Shown here piece by piece: positions 8,372 to 15,829 of a DNA stretch of 55,526 nt. Under the pieces are notes generated by a model. It did no database searches and had not been told where the DNA came from. It saw only the letters and a list, made by a program, of their open reading frames with translations. Positions within the stretch are counted from its first letter, which is position 1. Every line of letters begins with the position of its first letter. Where the stretch lies: NCBI GenBank assembly GCA_039816825.1, contig JBCBXA010000009.1, positions 1 to 55,526 on the forward strand, written 5' to 3'. The stretch comes from JBCBXA01 sp039816825 (GTDB lineage: Bacteria > Pseudomonadota > Alphaproteobacteria > Rhizobiales > Rhizobiaceae). A program made the translations under genes and the position numbers.

Positions 8372-9922
8372 ATGGATCATCTCGAAGAGACAAAGAAGCC
8401 GGCCCGAAGCCGACGTTCAGGCGGTCGGGCCTCCCGGGTCGCAGCGCGAGCGGCAGCGCTTCCCGACGATATCAAGCCCATCTGGCCCGGTCTTTCCGGC
8501 GGGCAGTACAATCCCATCTCGCCCGATGGCTGTGAACGCATCCACATCGCGGCCCTTGAGGCCTTGGAGACGATTGGTCTTGCAGACGCACCAGCCTCTG
8601 GCGTCGAAGCCATGGTTGCAGCTGGGGCCCGCTACGAAGGTGGCCGTCTCTACTTCAGTCGGGGCATGGTAGAAGATGCACTGTCGAAGTGCGCCCGTGA
8701 CATCACACTGCTCGCGCGTGATTCCAAGCATGATCTGCACCTCACCGGCACACGGACTTATTTCGGAACGGCGGGCGCGGCCGTGCACATGGTGGATCCC
8801 ACCACCAATGACTATCGCGAGAGCACGCTCAAAGACCTGTACAACGCTGCTCAGCTTACGGAAGCGCTCGATAACGTGCACTTCTTTCAACGCCCCATCG
8901 TGGCGCGGGACGTGACCGACAATTCTGAGCTCGACATCAATACCATCTATGCGAGTTGTGCTGGCACAACCAAGCATATCGGCACGTCCTTTTGTGGCCC
9001 CGAGCAGGTTGAGCCCTGCCTGGAGCTTCTGCACATGATCGCCGGAAGCGAAGATGCATGGCGGGAGCGACCGTTTGTGTTGAACTCCAACTGCTTTGTC
9101 GTGCCGCCCATGAAGTTCGCAACAGAAAGCTGCGAGGCGATGGAAGTCGCCATTCGTGGCGGCATGCCCGTACTCCTGTTGTCGGCTGGGCAAGCAGGCG
9201 CGACCGCCCCTGCCCCGTTGGCGGCGTCCATCGTTCAAGCGGTGGCTGAGTGCCTGGCAGGCCTGATTTACGTCAACGCCATCAAGCCTGGCCATCCAGC
9301 CGTGTTTGGCACATGGCCATTTGTTTCAGACTTGCGGTCAGGCGCCATGTCCGGTGGCTCCGGCGAGCAGGCGCTCCTGACGGCAGGCTGCGCGCAGATG
9401 CATCGCTTCTATGGCCTGTCCGGCGGCGCAGCAGCCGGGATTGCGGACGCCAAACTCCCCGACATGCAGGCCGGGTGGGAACAGGCCATCTCGAACGTCA
9501 TGGCAGGCCTGTCCGGCCTTAACATGGTCTATGAAGCGGTCGGCATGCACGCTTCTCTGCTCGGCTTCTGCCTCGAGAGTCTCGTCTTGGGTGATGACAT
9601 GCTGGGCCAGGTTCAACGCTGCGTGCGCGGCATCGACGTCACCGAGGACAGCGTGTCCATGGAGGTGATGCGCGAAGTCTGCCTCAAGGGGCCGGGCCAC
9701 TATCTTGGCCACTCTCAAACGCTTGGGCTGATGCAAAGAGAGTATGTATACCCGACCATTGCCGACAGGACCTCGCCCAAGGAATGGCAGGAAGTGGGAA
9801 AACCCGATTTGGTAGCCGCCGCTCGTGTCCGCAAGGAAAAGATCCTCCGGGACGCGCCCGCAAACCTCATCGATCCATCGGTAGACAAGGCCATAAGGGC
9901 ACGCTTCAATATCCATCTTTGA
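8372..9922 (+). CDS. Trimethylamine methyltransferase (MttB) superfamily protein 1, non-pyrrolysine
   Basis: A 516-residue MttB-superfamily TIM-barrel protein. Family blocks include GTAGAAVHMVDP, INTIYASCAGTTKHIGTSF and AGIADAKLPDMQAGWEQA. The reading frame has no internal amber codon, so this is a non-pyrrolysine member like the glycine betaine:corrinoid methyltransferase MtgB. It starts at an ATG 8 bases after a strong Shine-Dalgarno, GAGGAGG. The N-terminus carries a basic tail (RSRRSGGRASR) before the catalytic domain. Family members pass a methyl from a quaternary or tertiary amine to a corrinoid protein, but no MtbC-like corrinoid protein is encoded nearby. It is co-directional with the betaine-type demethylation genes, so a methylated-amine substrate is likely; which one is unknown. 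Confidence 0.85.
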   Translation: MDHLEETKKPARSRRSGGRASRVAARAAALPDDIKPIWPGLSGGQYNPISPDGCERIHIAALEALETIGLADAPASGVEAMVAAGARYEGGRLYFSRGMVEDALSKCARDITLLARDSKHDLHLTGTRTYFGTAGAAVHMVDPTTNDYRESTLKDLYNAAQLTEALDNVHFFQRPIVARDVTDNSELDINTIYASCAGTTKHIGTSFCGPEQVEPCLELLHMIAGSEDAWRERPFVLNSNCFVVPPMKFATESCEAMEVAIRGGMPVLLLSAGQAGATAPAPLAASIVQAVAECLAGLIYVNAIKPGHPAVFGTWPFVSDLRSGAMSGGSGEQALLTAGCAQMHRFYGLSGGAAAGIADAKLPDMQAGWEQAISNVMAGLSGLNMVYEAVGMHASLLGFCLESLVLGDDMLGQVQRCVRGIDVTEDSVSMEVMREVCLKGPGHYLGHSQTLGLMQREYVYPTIADRTSPKEWQEVGKPDLVAAARVRKEKILRDAPANLIDPSVDKAIRARFNIHL

Positions 9923-9937
9923 TCGAACCGGAGCACC

Positions 9938-10705
9938 ATGCCACGTCATATCAAGGCAACCTGGCTCGCCTGTCTGGCCATGTCCTGGGTTACTCATGCC
10001 CATGCCGAACTCAGTATGGAAAACCTAGCGGGGCGCTATGAAACCGATCGCCAGAACTGCGTCACGCAACCAAGCGAGCGGCTCTTCGGCAGCTACCTGA
10101 CGGTAGAAGCCAAACCCGAGCCGAGGCTTCTGTCCGGCGCCTATGAAGGTGAAGGCGGCAGCTGTGAGGTGCTGGAAACCGCAGACAGCCGGTGGGTGGA
10201 CACACCTGCAGCGCTTACGATCGAAGCGCGTTGCCGCGAAGAGGAAAGTGAACCCAGCCAAAGCCGGATCGATCTCGTCACCCTGTTTGGCGGTCGCTCG
10301 CTCATCATGCGCCGAACCTCAGGCGATTGGGCCAGCCAGCGCATTTACCATCGCTGCGACCGCGTCATCGGCTACGATCCGGACAAACATGATCCGCCCC
10401 TAGGCATCGCGACGTCTTCAACTGGAGACAGGGATCAGGAAGCAAACTGGGCCCGCCCCTTCATTTGTTCCTACGCAAGCGGCGGAACAGAGCTGAGCCG
10501 CGGCGGCTGCGCGCGCCAGACGAACGGCGAACCGGAAGTTATGGTTTGGGACAATGGCAATGTCGTCTCGGTGGTTGATCGCGGCAACGGCGCGGGATTG
10601 CTGAACGCCCGGACCGCACGGGTTGAAACCCGCGATGGCGGCACCACGACCTGCTGGATAATCGACAGAACGACGGAGAGCTTCTGTCGGCAGGAACTGC
10701 GCTAA
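9938..10705 (+). CDS. Secreted cysteine-rich protein of unknown function
   Basis: A 255-residue protein I do not recognise. The first 24 residues form a signal peptide: a basic start, hydrophobic WLACLAMSWV, then a THAHA cleavage site. The mature part holds eight cysteines, an even number consistent with periplasmic disulfides. Its N- and C-terminal halves each have a GG-S/G-C turn followed by a tryptophan or tyrosine beta-strand pattern (GGSCEVLE, then SRGGCARQ), suggesting a repeated small beta-sandwich. It starts 15 bases after mttB1, so it is probably co-transcribed, and ends facing the formyltransferase gene. No function is assigned. Confidence 0.7.
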   Translation: MPRHIKATWLACLAMSWVTHAHAELSMENLAGRYETDRQNCVTQPSERLFGSYLTVEAKPEPRLLSGAYEGEGGSCEVLETADSRWVDTPAALTIEARCREEESEPSQSRIDLVTLFGGRSLIMRRTSGDWASQRIYHRCDRVIGYDPDKHDPPLGIATSSTGDRDQEANWARPFICSYASGGTELSRGGCARQTNGEPEVMVWDNGNVVSVVDRGNGAGLLNARTARVETRDGGTTTCWIIDRTTESFCRQELR

Positions 10706-10717
10706 CAGGGTACCAGT

Positions 10718-11461
10718 CTAGAACCGGTTGCCCTTGCTGATAAACATGCGCACATCGGCGGGTGTTGGCCAGGAATCATAACTCTCGGATCCAGCCATAT
10801 CCCGGCGCTCGGTCGGGCGCCCCGCAAGGTAATCGCACAGGAGAGCGGAGCCTCTCCTGAAAGCTTCCATGTTGCAATCGGTCAGACTGCGCTCTTGCAC
10901 CTCCATGGAGGCCTGACCCAGAACGTCGCCAGTATCGATACCGGCATCTATTCGATGGAACGTCACGCCCACCTCCGTCTCCCCGCGCAACAGCGCGAAG
11001 AACATGGGGTCGAGCCCACGATAATTGGGCAAATGGCCGGGATGAATATTCAGAAATTCGGCCTTTACGGCTTCAATGGTGTTGCTGGAGATGATCTGGT
11101 TGAAGTGAGCGCATACGATGACGTCAGCTTCCCGGGCATTGAGCCAGTCCACCATCTCGGCGGAGTTCACATCGCCCGTTTCAACGATGACGCATTCCAG
11201 ATGCCACGCCCAACGGCGCATGGTCTGAAACACGCGTCCAAGAGGCCCAACGGCAGTTGTGATCCGCAATAGGTACATGCCGTAGCCAACACCAACCCGC
11301 TGCAAGAGACGGGCCTTGGATGCCAGAGTGTTCTCGCCCTTTTTCAAAACGCGGGTCGAACTCACCAGACCAACAATCTTCACCTTCGGATCTGCAGAGA
11401 GCTGCTGCAAGACTGCATCTGTGTAGACGCTCTCGGCTGAACACAGGACGATGCGTTTCAC
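10718..11461 (-). CDS. Formyltransferase-family protein (methionyl-tRNA formyltransferase-like fold)
   Basis: A 247-residue N10-formyl-THF-dependent formyltransferase fold. The catalytic block NIHPGHLPNYRG gives the conserved Asn and His, and GIDTGDVL supplies the Asp, so the N-H-D triad is intact. The C-terminal OB-like domain of true methionyl-tRNA formyltransferase (about 310 residues) is missing, so the acceptor is more likely a small amine or sugar nucleotide. The GTG at 11461, one base after the pta stop, is chosen as start because the frame then begins VKRIVLCSAE, a typical first strand; an upstream start at 11482 would overlap pta. Its position after xsc-pta suggests co-transcription, but no formylation step is known in taurine catabolism. 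Confidence 0.75.
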   Translation of the reverse strand: MKRIVLCSAESVYTDAVLQQLSADPKVKIVGLVSSTRVLKKGENTLASKARLLQRVGVGYGMYLLRITTAVGPLGRVFQTMRRWAWHLECVIVETGDVNSAEMVDWLNAREADVIVCAHFNQIISSNTIEAVKAEFLNIHPGHLPNYRGLDPMFFALLRGETEVGVTFHRIDAGIDTGDVLGQASMEVQERSLTDCNMEAFRRGSALLCDYLAGRPTERRDMAGSESYDSWPTPADVRMFISKGNRF

Positions 11462-11462
11462 G

Positions 11463-12413
11463 TCAGTCCACCACCTGAACAACTGTCATCGCGATCATAT
11501 CAGTCACATCCTGTGCGCTACAGCCGCGGCTGAGATCGTTGGCGGGCTTCGCCAACCCTTGAAGGATTGGGCCAATAGCCTTCGCGCCACCGATCCGTTG
11601 CGCAATCTTATAGCCAATATTGCCGGCCTCCAGGCTGGGAAACACGAACACATTGGCATCGCCCTGTACCGGCGAGCCCGGTGCCTTAGACGACCCTACA
11701 GACGGCACAAAGGCAGCGTCGAACTGCAGCTCTCCACCCACCGTGAGATCAGGTCGGCGCTCTCGAACGAAATGGGCAGCGCGCGCCACTTTGGCAGCTG
11801 CATCATGGTTTGCACTGCCGATAGTGGAAAAGGACAGCATGCCTATGCGGGGCGTTTCCCCGGTGAAGGCTCTGTGATTGTCCGCGGAGGCGATGGCTAT
11901 CTGCGCCAATTGCTCTGCATCAGGCTCTATCGTCAAAGCGCAATCCGCAAAGGTGACGGTGCGCTGCTCACCTTCAACGTTCGAAAGGACCATCAGGAAA
12001 AAACTTGATACGGACCGCACGCCATCAGCGCGGCCGATCAACTGGAATGCCGTTCGAACAGTATCGCCCGTGGTGTGAACGGCGCCGGCCAGAGTTCCGT
12101 CCGCATGGCCACGAGCCACCATCATGGCGGCGAAGGTCAATGGTTCCAAAACCGCCTCACCGGCCTGCTGTTCGGTCATGCCCTTCTTGCCACGCAACTT
12201 GTAGAGCGCTGATTGCAGACCGGGGATCAAATCCGACGATGAGATGTCGATACCCTCGGATCCGCCGAGCAGCGTAACATCGGCCAGACCAAGCTCGACC
12301 GCCTTGTTCGCTCCTTCGACGATGCGCGGGTCGTTGCCTTCAGGCAGAACGATATGACGCCGCCTCTGCCGGGCCCGTTCATAGATTGCTTGCATGGTGT
12401 CGGAATTGATCAT
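11463..12413 (-). CDS. pta: Phosphate acetyltransferase
   Basis: A 316-residue short-form phosphotransacetylase (PTA_PTB family) converting acetyl phosphate and CoA to acetyl-CoA. The start MINSDTMQAIYERARQR, then HIVLPEGNDPRIVEGA, is characteristic, as is the DANVFVFP-like GDANVFVFPSLEAGN block near the active site. It lies directly downstream of xsc, whose product is acetyl phosphate, so its role is to capture that product for central metabolism. A hairpin terminator lies between xsc and pta, which may lower pta relative to xsc. It lacks the long N-terminal regulatory domains of E. coli Pta. Confidence 0.92.
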   Translation of the reverse strand: MINSDTMQAIYERARQRRRHIVLPEGNDPRIVEGANKAVELGLADVTLLGGSEGIDISSSDLIPGLQSALYKLRGKKGMTEQQAGEAVLEPLTFAAMMVARGHADGTLAGAVHTTGDTVRTAFQLIGRADGVRSVSSFFLMVLSNVEGEQRTVTFADCALTIEPDAEQLAQIAIASADNHRAFTGETPRIGMLSFSTIGSANHDAAAKVARAAHFVRERRPDLTVGGELQFDAAFVPSVGSSKAPGSPVQGDANVFVFPSLEAGNIGYKIAQRIGGAKAIGPILQGLAKPANDLSRGCSAQDVTDMIAMTVVQVVD

Positions 12414-12455
12414 CGCCGCGCTCTCCTAAACCCGTTTTTGGTTTCCACAAAGAGA

Positions 12456-12483
12456 AAGGCGCGCGACCGGAGCCGCGCGCCTT
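12456..12483 (-). terminator. Perfect 10-bp stem-loop between xsc and pta
   Basis: AAGGCGCGCG (12456-12465) and CGCGCGCCTT (12474-12483) pair perfectly around an 8-base loop. Read on the minus strand the stem is followed by TCTCTTTG, a fairly T-rich tail. It probably ends or attenuates most xsc transcripts, with read-through into pta. Confidence 0.7.
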
Positions 12484-12505
12484 GAAAGACGGACTGAAGG
12501 AAGGC

Positions 12506-14287
12506 TTACACAGCGCCAACTTGCGGGCGCATATCTTCTTTCGAAATACCGGCGACTGAGACGGGCTTCTTCATGGCGTCGCGGCGGAACGGCTCACCCA
12601 ACTCCTGGTTCAGGACACATTCGATGAAGGTGGTTTCGCCGCGCTTCATCTGACCTTCGATGGAGTCTGTCAGTGCTTCGCGGAGCTCTTCCATGGTCCG
12701 GACCTGAATGCCTTTCAGACCGCAGGCTTCTGCAATCTTGGCATACTCCACACCAAGGTTGAGCTCAGTGCCGACGAAATTGTCTTCGAACCACAGGGTC
12801 GTGTTCCGTTTCTCAGCACCCCACTGGTAGTTGCGGAAAATCACCATGGTGATGGGCGGCCAGTCGTTGCGACCGCATGCCGTCATCTCGTTCATGGAGA
12901 TGCCGAAAGCGCCGTCACCCGCAAAGCCGACAACTGGCGTATCAGGACAGCCGATCTTGGCGCCAAGAATTGCTGGCAGGCCGTACCCGCAAGGGCCAAA
13001 CAAGCCAGGCGCCAAATATTTGCGGCCTTTGTCGAAGCTTGGATAGCCATTGCCGATGGCGCAGTTGTTGCCGATATCGGACGAAATGATCGCCTCTTTG
13101 GGCAGCACTTCCTGAATGACGCGCCAAGCCATGCGTGGGCTCATACGATCGGGCTCACGGTCACGGGCGCGCTCGTTCCAGTTGGTGCCGGGATCATCGT
13201 CCTCATGGGTCAGGCGCGAAAGCTCCTGTGCCCAGCTGGACTTGGTCTGGTGGATCAGAGCTTCGCGCTCTTCGCGGCCCTTGTCGCCGGCGCTGTCGGA
13301 TAGCTTGGCGGTGATCTGCTCGGCCACACGCTTGGCGTCACCCACGATGCCAACCGTCACCTTTTTGGTCAGACCGATGCGGTCAGGATTGATATCGACC
13401 TGGATGATCTTGGCGTCTTTAGGCCAATAGTCGATGCCGTAACCCGGCAGTGTCGAGAACGGGTTGAGGCGTGTGCCAAGGGCCAACACGACGTCGGCCT
13501 TCGAGATTAGCTCCATGCCGGCCTTCGAACCATTATAGCCCAGCGGCCCGGCGTGCAGCGGGTGCGAACCCGGGAAAGCATCATTGTGCTGATAGTTGCA
13601 GCAAACCGGCGACGACAGGCGCTCTGCGAGGGCAACTGACGCATCGATACCGGCTGAAAGCACCACACCGGCTCCGTTCAGAATGACCGGGAATTCCGCT
13701 TCGGACAGAAGTGCGGCAGCATCAGCAATCGCCTGCTCGCCGCCCGGCGAACGCTCAAGGCCGATGATCTGAGGCAGTTCGATATCGATCACTTGGGTCC
13801 AGTAGTCGCGGGGAATGTTGATCTGTGCAGGAGCCGAACCGCGCCATGCTTTTTCGATCACCCGGTTGAGGACCTCGGCCATGCGGGACGGATCGCGCAC
13901 TTCCTCCTGATAGCAGACCATGTCCTTGAAGAGCGCCATCTGTTCGACTTCCTGGAAGCCACCCTGGCCGATGGTCTTGTTCGCCGCCTGAGGCGTGACG
14001 AGAAGCATCGGAGTGTGGTTCCAGTAGGCAGTCTTGATGGGCGTCACGAAGTTGGTGATGCCCGGCCCATTCTGAGCGATGGCCATCGACATCTTGCCGG
14101 TAGCGCGCGTGTAGCCGTCAGCGCTCATGCCGGCATTGCACTCATGCGCACAGTCCCAGAACTTGATGCCAGCATCCGGAAACAGGTCCGAAATCGGCAT
14201 CATGGCCGAACCGATGATGCCGAAAGCATGTTGAATGCCATGCATCTGGAGCACCTTAACAAAGGCCTCTTCGGTGGTCATTTTCAT
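12506..14287 (-). CDS. xsc: Sulfoacetaldehyde acetyltransferase
   Basis: A 593-residue thiamine diphosphate enzyme that cleaves sulfoacetaldehyde with phosphate to sulfite and acetyl phosphate. The N-terminal start MTTEEAFVKVLQMHGI, then FGIIGSAMMPISDLFP and CAHECNAGMSADGY, matches Xsc as I remember it. The TPP/Mg2+ motif runs from GDGAFG to NYQWGAEKRN. Length matches the family (about 590). With tpa at the start of the window and pta directly downstream, taurine conversion to alanine, sulfite and acetyl-CoA is complete apart from uptake and sulfite export or oxidation, which are not in the window. A 265-380 base divergent intergenic region lies upstream and holds a direct repeat. Confidence 0.95.
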   Translation of the reverse strand: MKMTTEEAFVKVLQMHGIQHAFGIIGSAMMPISDLFPDAGIKFWDCAHECNAGMSADGYTRATGKMSMAIAQNGPGITNFVTPIKTAYWNHTPMLLVTPQAANKTIGQGGFQEVEQMALFKDMVCYQEEVRDPSRMAEVLNRVIEKAWRGSAPAQINIPRDYWTQVIDIELPQIIGLERSPGGEQAIADAAALLSEAEFPVILNGAGVVLSAGIDASVALAERLSSPVCCNYQHNDAFPGSHPLHAGPLGYNGSKAGMELISKADVVLALGTRLNPFSTLPGYGIDYWPKDAKIIQVDINPDRIGLTKKVTVGIVGDAKRVAEQITAKLSDSAGDKGREEREALIHQTKSSWAQELSRLTHEDDDPGTNWNERARDREPDRMSPRMAWRVIQEVLPKEAIISSDIGNNCAIGNGYPSFDKGRKYLAPGLFGPCGYGLPAILGAKIGCPDTPVVGFAGDGAFGISMNEMTACGRNDWPPITMVIFRNYQWGAEKRNTTLWFEDNFVGTELNLGVEYAKIAEACGLKGIQVRTMEELREALTDSIEGQMKRGETTFIECVLNQELGEPFRRDAMKKPVSVAGISKEDMRPQVGAV

Positions 14288-14666
14288 AGCGTGTTTCCTC
14301 GTGTCTCTAACGGCTTGTCAAAAATGGGGATGCACTGGCGTGCCTCGCCTGTCTTCTACCACACTCAACTGACCGGCTTGGTGCCAAACTATGACGACCG
14401 TAGTGCCAAAATGTCAGGTCGAGTTTTTTGCTGTCTCCCGAATATGGAGATGCCAGACAGACCGGATCATTGCCACCCGAACGACCATGAAAATCAGTCT
14501 TTGGGACAAAAAGTCTCGAAAATAGACTAGTTCAGCACTGCCAGCTCAATATTTGGGTAATCATGGCGATGGATTGCGCATCGTGGAGGCTGGGATTCAC
14601 CGGAAAGTCAGAAGCGCGTGCCAGTCTGTCGATATGAATGTTGGACTGACAGACCGCCCGGAAAAC
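14288..14666. other. Divergent intergenic region between xsc and the acyltransferase gene
   Basis: About 265-380 bases, depending on which start the rightward gene uses. It should contain both promoters. The clearest elements are the paired GTGCCAAA repeats at 14381-14410. Short frames inside it have no ribosome site and look non-coding. I see no tRNA-like or other RNA fold. Confidence 0.6.
14381..14410. promoter_or_regulatory. Direct repeat GTGCCAAA x2, candidate activator site upstream of xsc
   Basis: GTGCCAAA occurs at 14381-14388 and again at 14403-14410, 22 bp start to start or about two helical turns. The first copy extends to TTGGTGCCAA, itself near-palindromic. Tandem repeats about 90-120 bp upstream of xsc fit an activator; MocR-type TauR proteins of Rhodobacterales bind tandem direct repeats. 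No such regulator is in the window, so the assignment is tentative. Confidence 0.35.
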
Positions 14667-15809
14667 ATGGTGCCGGATGCTAAGCATCTGGAGTTCCGCG
14701 TTTTCGACAGCACGCAGAGCCTTTTGCCCATCGTGCCTGCTTGGCGGAGCTTGGCGGACAGCTGCGGCGACGGCTTCAGCTTCTTCTGCACACCACACTG
14801 GGTTTTGAACTGGCTGGAAGCCTTCCCCCAGAACAGACTGCGCCTGGTGACCGTGTGGCGAGGCGGCAAGATGGTGCTCATGGCGCCGATGGCCGACTGC
14901 ACGCTGGCTGGCTTCGTACGCCAATGGTGCTGTGCCTCGTTTCCAGAGGCAGGCTATGGCGGCATTCTTGTATGTCCCAAAGAAGAGCCATCTCGCCTGA
15001 CAGGCCTGCTCCTGCGCTTTCTTCAGGAACAGGGTCAGGCCGATGTGCTGCTATTTCCCTCTGTTCCCACCCGCACAGCATGGCTGCCGTCAGCCTTCTC
15101 GGTGCAGACCCCATCCGCCGGAGCCTACGCAACGATGATCGACGTCCGTCAGTCTACGGGCGTAGCGACATCAAAGAGCGGAAAGAGAAATCTAAAGCGC
15201 AAGCGGTCACGCCTCGCGCGTGAGGGCGAACTCAGCCTCACCATCATTGATCACACTCATCCGATGGCCAGTACGATCATCGATACCATGATTGATTGGA
15301 AGATCAGCTGGCTCGACCAAAGGGCGCTGGTGGGTGCTGCCGTGAGATCAGCCCCTTTTCGCACCTTTTTGAATGGCCTTCTCAAAAGTCCTGAGACCTT
15401 GGGAAGGCAAGCTCCGTTTTGCATCGCGCTTTGCAGGAACGGCGAACCGGTAACGGCCTCACTTTTCCTGCCCGATGCGAACACCCTGCATTGCTACTTC
15501 ACGGCATTCGACCCGGAGGAAGGAGACCATTCACCGGGCCTGTTGCTCATACAGGACGTTCTAGAGTGGATGCGGCAGACACACTGGACGCACTACGATT
15601 TTGAGGGCTTTCCCGAGCCTTACAAGGACAAGCTTGCCACGGACCGGGTGACGTTGACTGACCATGCCTGCCCGCTATCCCGAAAGGGGCACGTGGTGGT
15701 GCAGCTTCGAAGGATCAGGCTGCGTCAGCGCGTCAAAGACCTGTTCTACAAGCTGCCGCCCCACCTCCGCTCACGCCTTCTCGGTGCAACGGCAGGTGGT
15801 AGAGAGTAG
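14667..15809 (+). CDS. GNAT/FemAB-like acyltransferase (BioF2/CelD-type, Acetyltransf_6)
   Basis: About 380 residues with the look of Acetyltransf_6 proteins: an N-terminal block (PAWRSLADSCGDGFSFF, HWVLNWLEAF), a basic KSGKRNLKRKRSRL helix in the middle, and a C-terminal GNAT half (LFLPDANTLHCYFTAFDPE, SPGLLLIQDVLEWM, YDFEGFPEPYKDKL). Members acylate polysaccharide or cell-envelope precursors. The frame is open to ATG 14553, with another ATG at 14634; 14667 is preferred because GGAAAA precedes it and the family rarely has a longer leader. It stands alone between xsc and the dehydratase gene. Substrate unknown. Confidence 0.65.
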   Translation: MVPDAKHLEFRVFDSTQSLLPIVPAWRSLADSCGDGFSFFCTPHWVLNWLEAFPQNRLRLVTVWRGGKMVLMAPMADCTLAGFVRQWCCASFPEAGYGGILVCPKEEPSRLTGLLLRFLQEQGQADVLLFPSVPTRTAWLPSAFSVQTPSAGAYATMIDVRQSTGVATSKSGKRNLKRKRSRLAREGELSLTIIDHTHPMASTIIDTMIDWKISWLDQRALVGAAVRSAPFRTFLNGLLKSPETLGRQAPFCIALCRNGEPVTASLFLPDANTLHCYFTAFDPEEGDHSPGLLLIQDVLEWMRQTHWTHYDFEGFPEPYKDKLATDRVTLTDHACPLSRKGHVVVQLRRIRLRQRVKDLFYKLPPHLRSRLLGATAGGRE

Positions 15810-15829
15810 CAGGCGCGTTGCGAACGGGC

